Assembly: GCA_013398295.1 (NCBI GenBank)
Contig: VZSF01001309.1
Coordinates: 462,645-526,644 of the forward strand
Direction: 5' to 3'
DNA length: 64,000 nucleotides
DNA from: Chionis minor
Lineage: Eukaryota > Chordata > Aves > Charadriiformes > Chionididae
How positions within the stretch are numbered: the first letter of the stretch is position 1; each line of letters opens with the position of its first letter. Below, one piece after another: positions 61,916 through 64,000 of the stretch. The translations under genes and the position numbers were made by a program. The notes under the pieces were generated by a model, which worked only from the letters and a program-made list of their open reading frames with translations, did not search any database and was not told the DNA's origin.

Positions 61916-64000
61916 AGTATTTTTATGTCAATAGAAATGGACAATACTGATATGCTCTTACACATTTTTCTAATGAGTCCACTTTTCTACAGCCTTATGC
62001 CTTTCCTATGTTTCGCACCCATCCAAAGCATTCACAGAACAATCCCATGCCAGAACACTTATGTTTGTGTCCACTTTGTGCAGCTGAAAATGATTGCATT
62101 GAGTGCAAGAGCTGGAAGATCTGACCAGCAGTTACAAAATGGAAAGTGAGAACACATAGTACCTGCAGCATCATGAAGTACCTGTTATTTTACACATGGA
62201 CCTTGTCGCAGAAATGAGTTTGTTAGACGCTATCCATGCATATACCGTTTGTAAAATAACCTCCTGACATGTTATTTTTGTTTAAACTCATAGTTCTGTG
62301 TCAAGCAAGAATGGTCTTTCATTGGGCAAGGAGACATGGGTATGGAGTAGCCCACATTCATCTGATGTGACAGGTGTGCCCCATCCTGTCATTTATTTAA
62401 ACCCTCCAATGGGAGGAAATGGGAGTGCCTAGAGCCAGGCTTTTAAAGCCTGTTTTCATCAAGGGTGTGTCAGAGAAGAAGAAGAAAAAAANTCAGGGTA
62501 TTTGTTTATAGGGTGTCTTTAATGCAGCAGGATGTAAGCCAATGTGTCTGTATTGGGGAAGGTTATATTGTCCACGATAAACAAAATATTGTTATTTAAG
62601 TATTTCTACTAAACATTGCACTGAAATGGGAGCATTTTCAGGTGAAATAGTGAGAAGCTGCTGCAGGTGAGATGCAAATTTTTTACATTTTTCTTAAGCA
62701 GTTTATGGCATTTTGCTTTCATTTGGTGGGGGTTGTTTTTTTGCAAGGTATCAGGTGATAGTAATGAGTGTAAATATCATATCCTAGGTTTTGTTCTCTT
62801 TCTTTCTGTCTTATCTGAGTGTTGATCAAGTTCTATGATACAGAGAAAATCCTTCCTTTGCTGGACTCTTTACTCTTCTTGAGGAGTTAGTGTAAAACTA
62901 TTGATAAGCTACTTCTCACACATCATAGGGAAAACTTTTTAATTCCCATCTCTAGTACGCTAAACTTTCATGTGGCCACTGAACAGCTTATCTGATGTAC
63001 CTGTTCCAAGCTCAAATGTATCACAAAGTTATGTTTCAATAACATGAATGCTTAATTTGGTGAAGCATTACTTCTCATACTACTGACTCTTCTGGCATTT
63101 TGTTCACAAGAAATGGTTTTCAAAGCACCTACTGTTGAACACCAAAAATAAAACAATGACATCTTCAGTCAGTGGAATTTATTCCCCTCTGATAATTGAT
63201 TGCAATTGCAGAATCTTACCTGTTTTTGATGAATAATTTGGAATAATTCAATAATGAATATCCAGTGAGACTCTAGAACTTGGAAAATATTGAAATTTCA
63301 CAGCAGTGTAATTATATGACTTCTAATAATTACTGAGTAATAAATGTACAGAATCTAAAGTCCAAGATGAACAAGTGGGAGAGTGAGCTTTCAAATAGAA
63401 ATATAAATTTTATTTTATTTACAAAACAGTCATTGACTTTTGAATAAAGGAGTTTGGGAGTTTGTCAGTATGTATCCTCTGCTGCAGAGAGCAAATAATC
63501 TCAAAAATATTTGAATTCACATGGGGCAAACAACCATGAAATAACTGTTTAACCAGATTATCTTGGATGCTTGGGCTTGTTTTGTGAGGCAGGAATCATC
63601 AGAAGGCAGTAATGAGTGATCAGGGATGTGATTAAACACTCACCCCTCTTATGTAGTCAGAAAGTGAAATACCTGCTAATAGTACTATCTTTAATGATGA
63701 AAAACTGATTTGCACTACTACTGAGACATGCATGGTGCTCTCTGAACATTTTTTGTCGTCTTCTCCCAACCAGAGCAATGGGAGAGTATTCACAGAAGTA
63801 GGGAGTAATTTTATCTTAGAATGCGAATGAAATATTGAGTTTTTTCCCTATTATCAATAAAAATACAATCACATGCTACTCTATAAAAGTTTGTTGTTGT
63901 AACTGCTCTTCTACCACTTTATACATACAGTACACCTGAAGTCATCTAACCCTCTTGAAAGCTAATAAACTGAACAATGAGAGCACTCTCAATTGTGGCT
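61916..64000. other. unique non-coding DNA with a one-N gap at 62492
   Basis: No gene recognised to the end of the window. The N at 62492 follows a GAA/A-rich run (GAAGAAGAAGAAAAAAA), so the join is probably at a low-complexity site. Unlike at 61320, I see no duplication of the flanks. Confidence 0.6.

Noticed and set aside
1..64000. tRNA, rRNA, snRNA genes and CRISPR arrays
   Set aside because: No A/B-box pair with cloverleaf, no 5S or snRNA core, and no regularly spaced repeats were seen on reading both strands.

Overview
The window looks like avian nuclear DNA. Several CR1 LINE 3' ends finish in the bird-type ATTCTATG octamer repeat. There are also avian ERV-type LTRs with TGTCCTGGTTTGAG/CTCAAACCATAACA ends, a MIR/CORE-SINE, short AT-rich spacers and scattered microsatellites. 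No bacterial, phage or organellar features were seen. I found no convincing protein-coding exon, tRNA, rRNA or snRNA. The longest open frames (about 150 codons) lie in repeats or resemble no family I recognise. The best reading is a gene desert or the inside of a very large intron. Species cannot be given from the sequence alone.

Layout. 1-18 kb: unique, mostly AT-rich DNA with three relatively young, 5'-truncated CR1 copies (3.65-3.92 kb +, 8.50-8.83 kb +, 11.55-12.15 kb -). 18-30 kb: an older layer, with a MIR-type SINE (18.24 kb), a middle-aged CR1 (18.99 kb) and two very old CR1 3' ends related to those of turtles and crocodilians (24.53 and 29.63 kb). 30.7-31.6 kb: an ERV LTR on the minus strand with an apparent polypurine tract. 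35.2-36.3 kb: a badly decayed CR1-like LINE in which the endonuclease domain can still be read in pieces. 38.2-38.7 kb: a poly-A/assembly-gap junction beside a short CpG-rich patch. 38.7-43.7 kb: repeat-poor, homeodomain-motif-rich DNA with an internally duplicated 100-bp element, the best candidate cis-regulatory block. 44.4-45.1 kb: an LTR on the plus strand. 49.3-50.1 kb: a second LINE fossil on the minus strand that keeps the reverse-transcriptase FADD region and the 3' UTR. 53.5 kb: another CR1. 60.6-61.3 kb: an LTR of the same family as the 44.4 kb copy but inverted. It is followed by an exact 296-bp duplication on either side of a single N, almost certainly an assembly artefact.

No set of genes works together here. 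What the window records is at least three layers of retrotransposition and possibly one enhancer-like block. Identification of repeats rests on recalled family consensus sequences, not on a database search.
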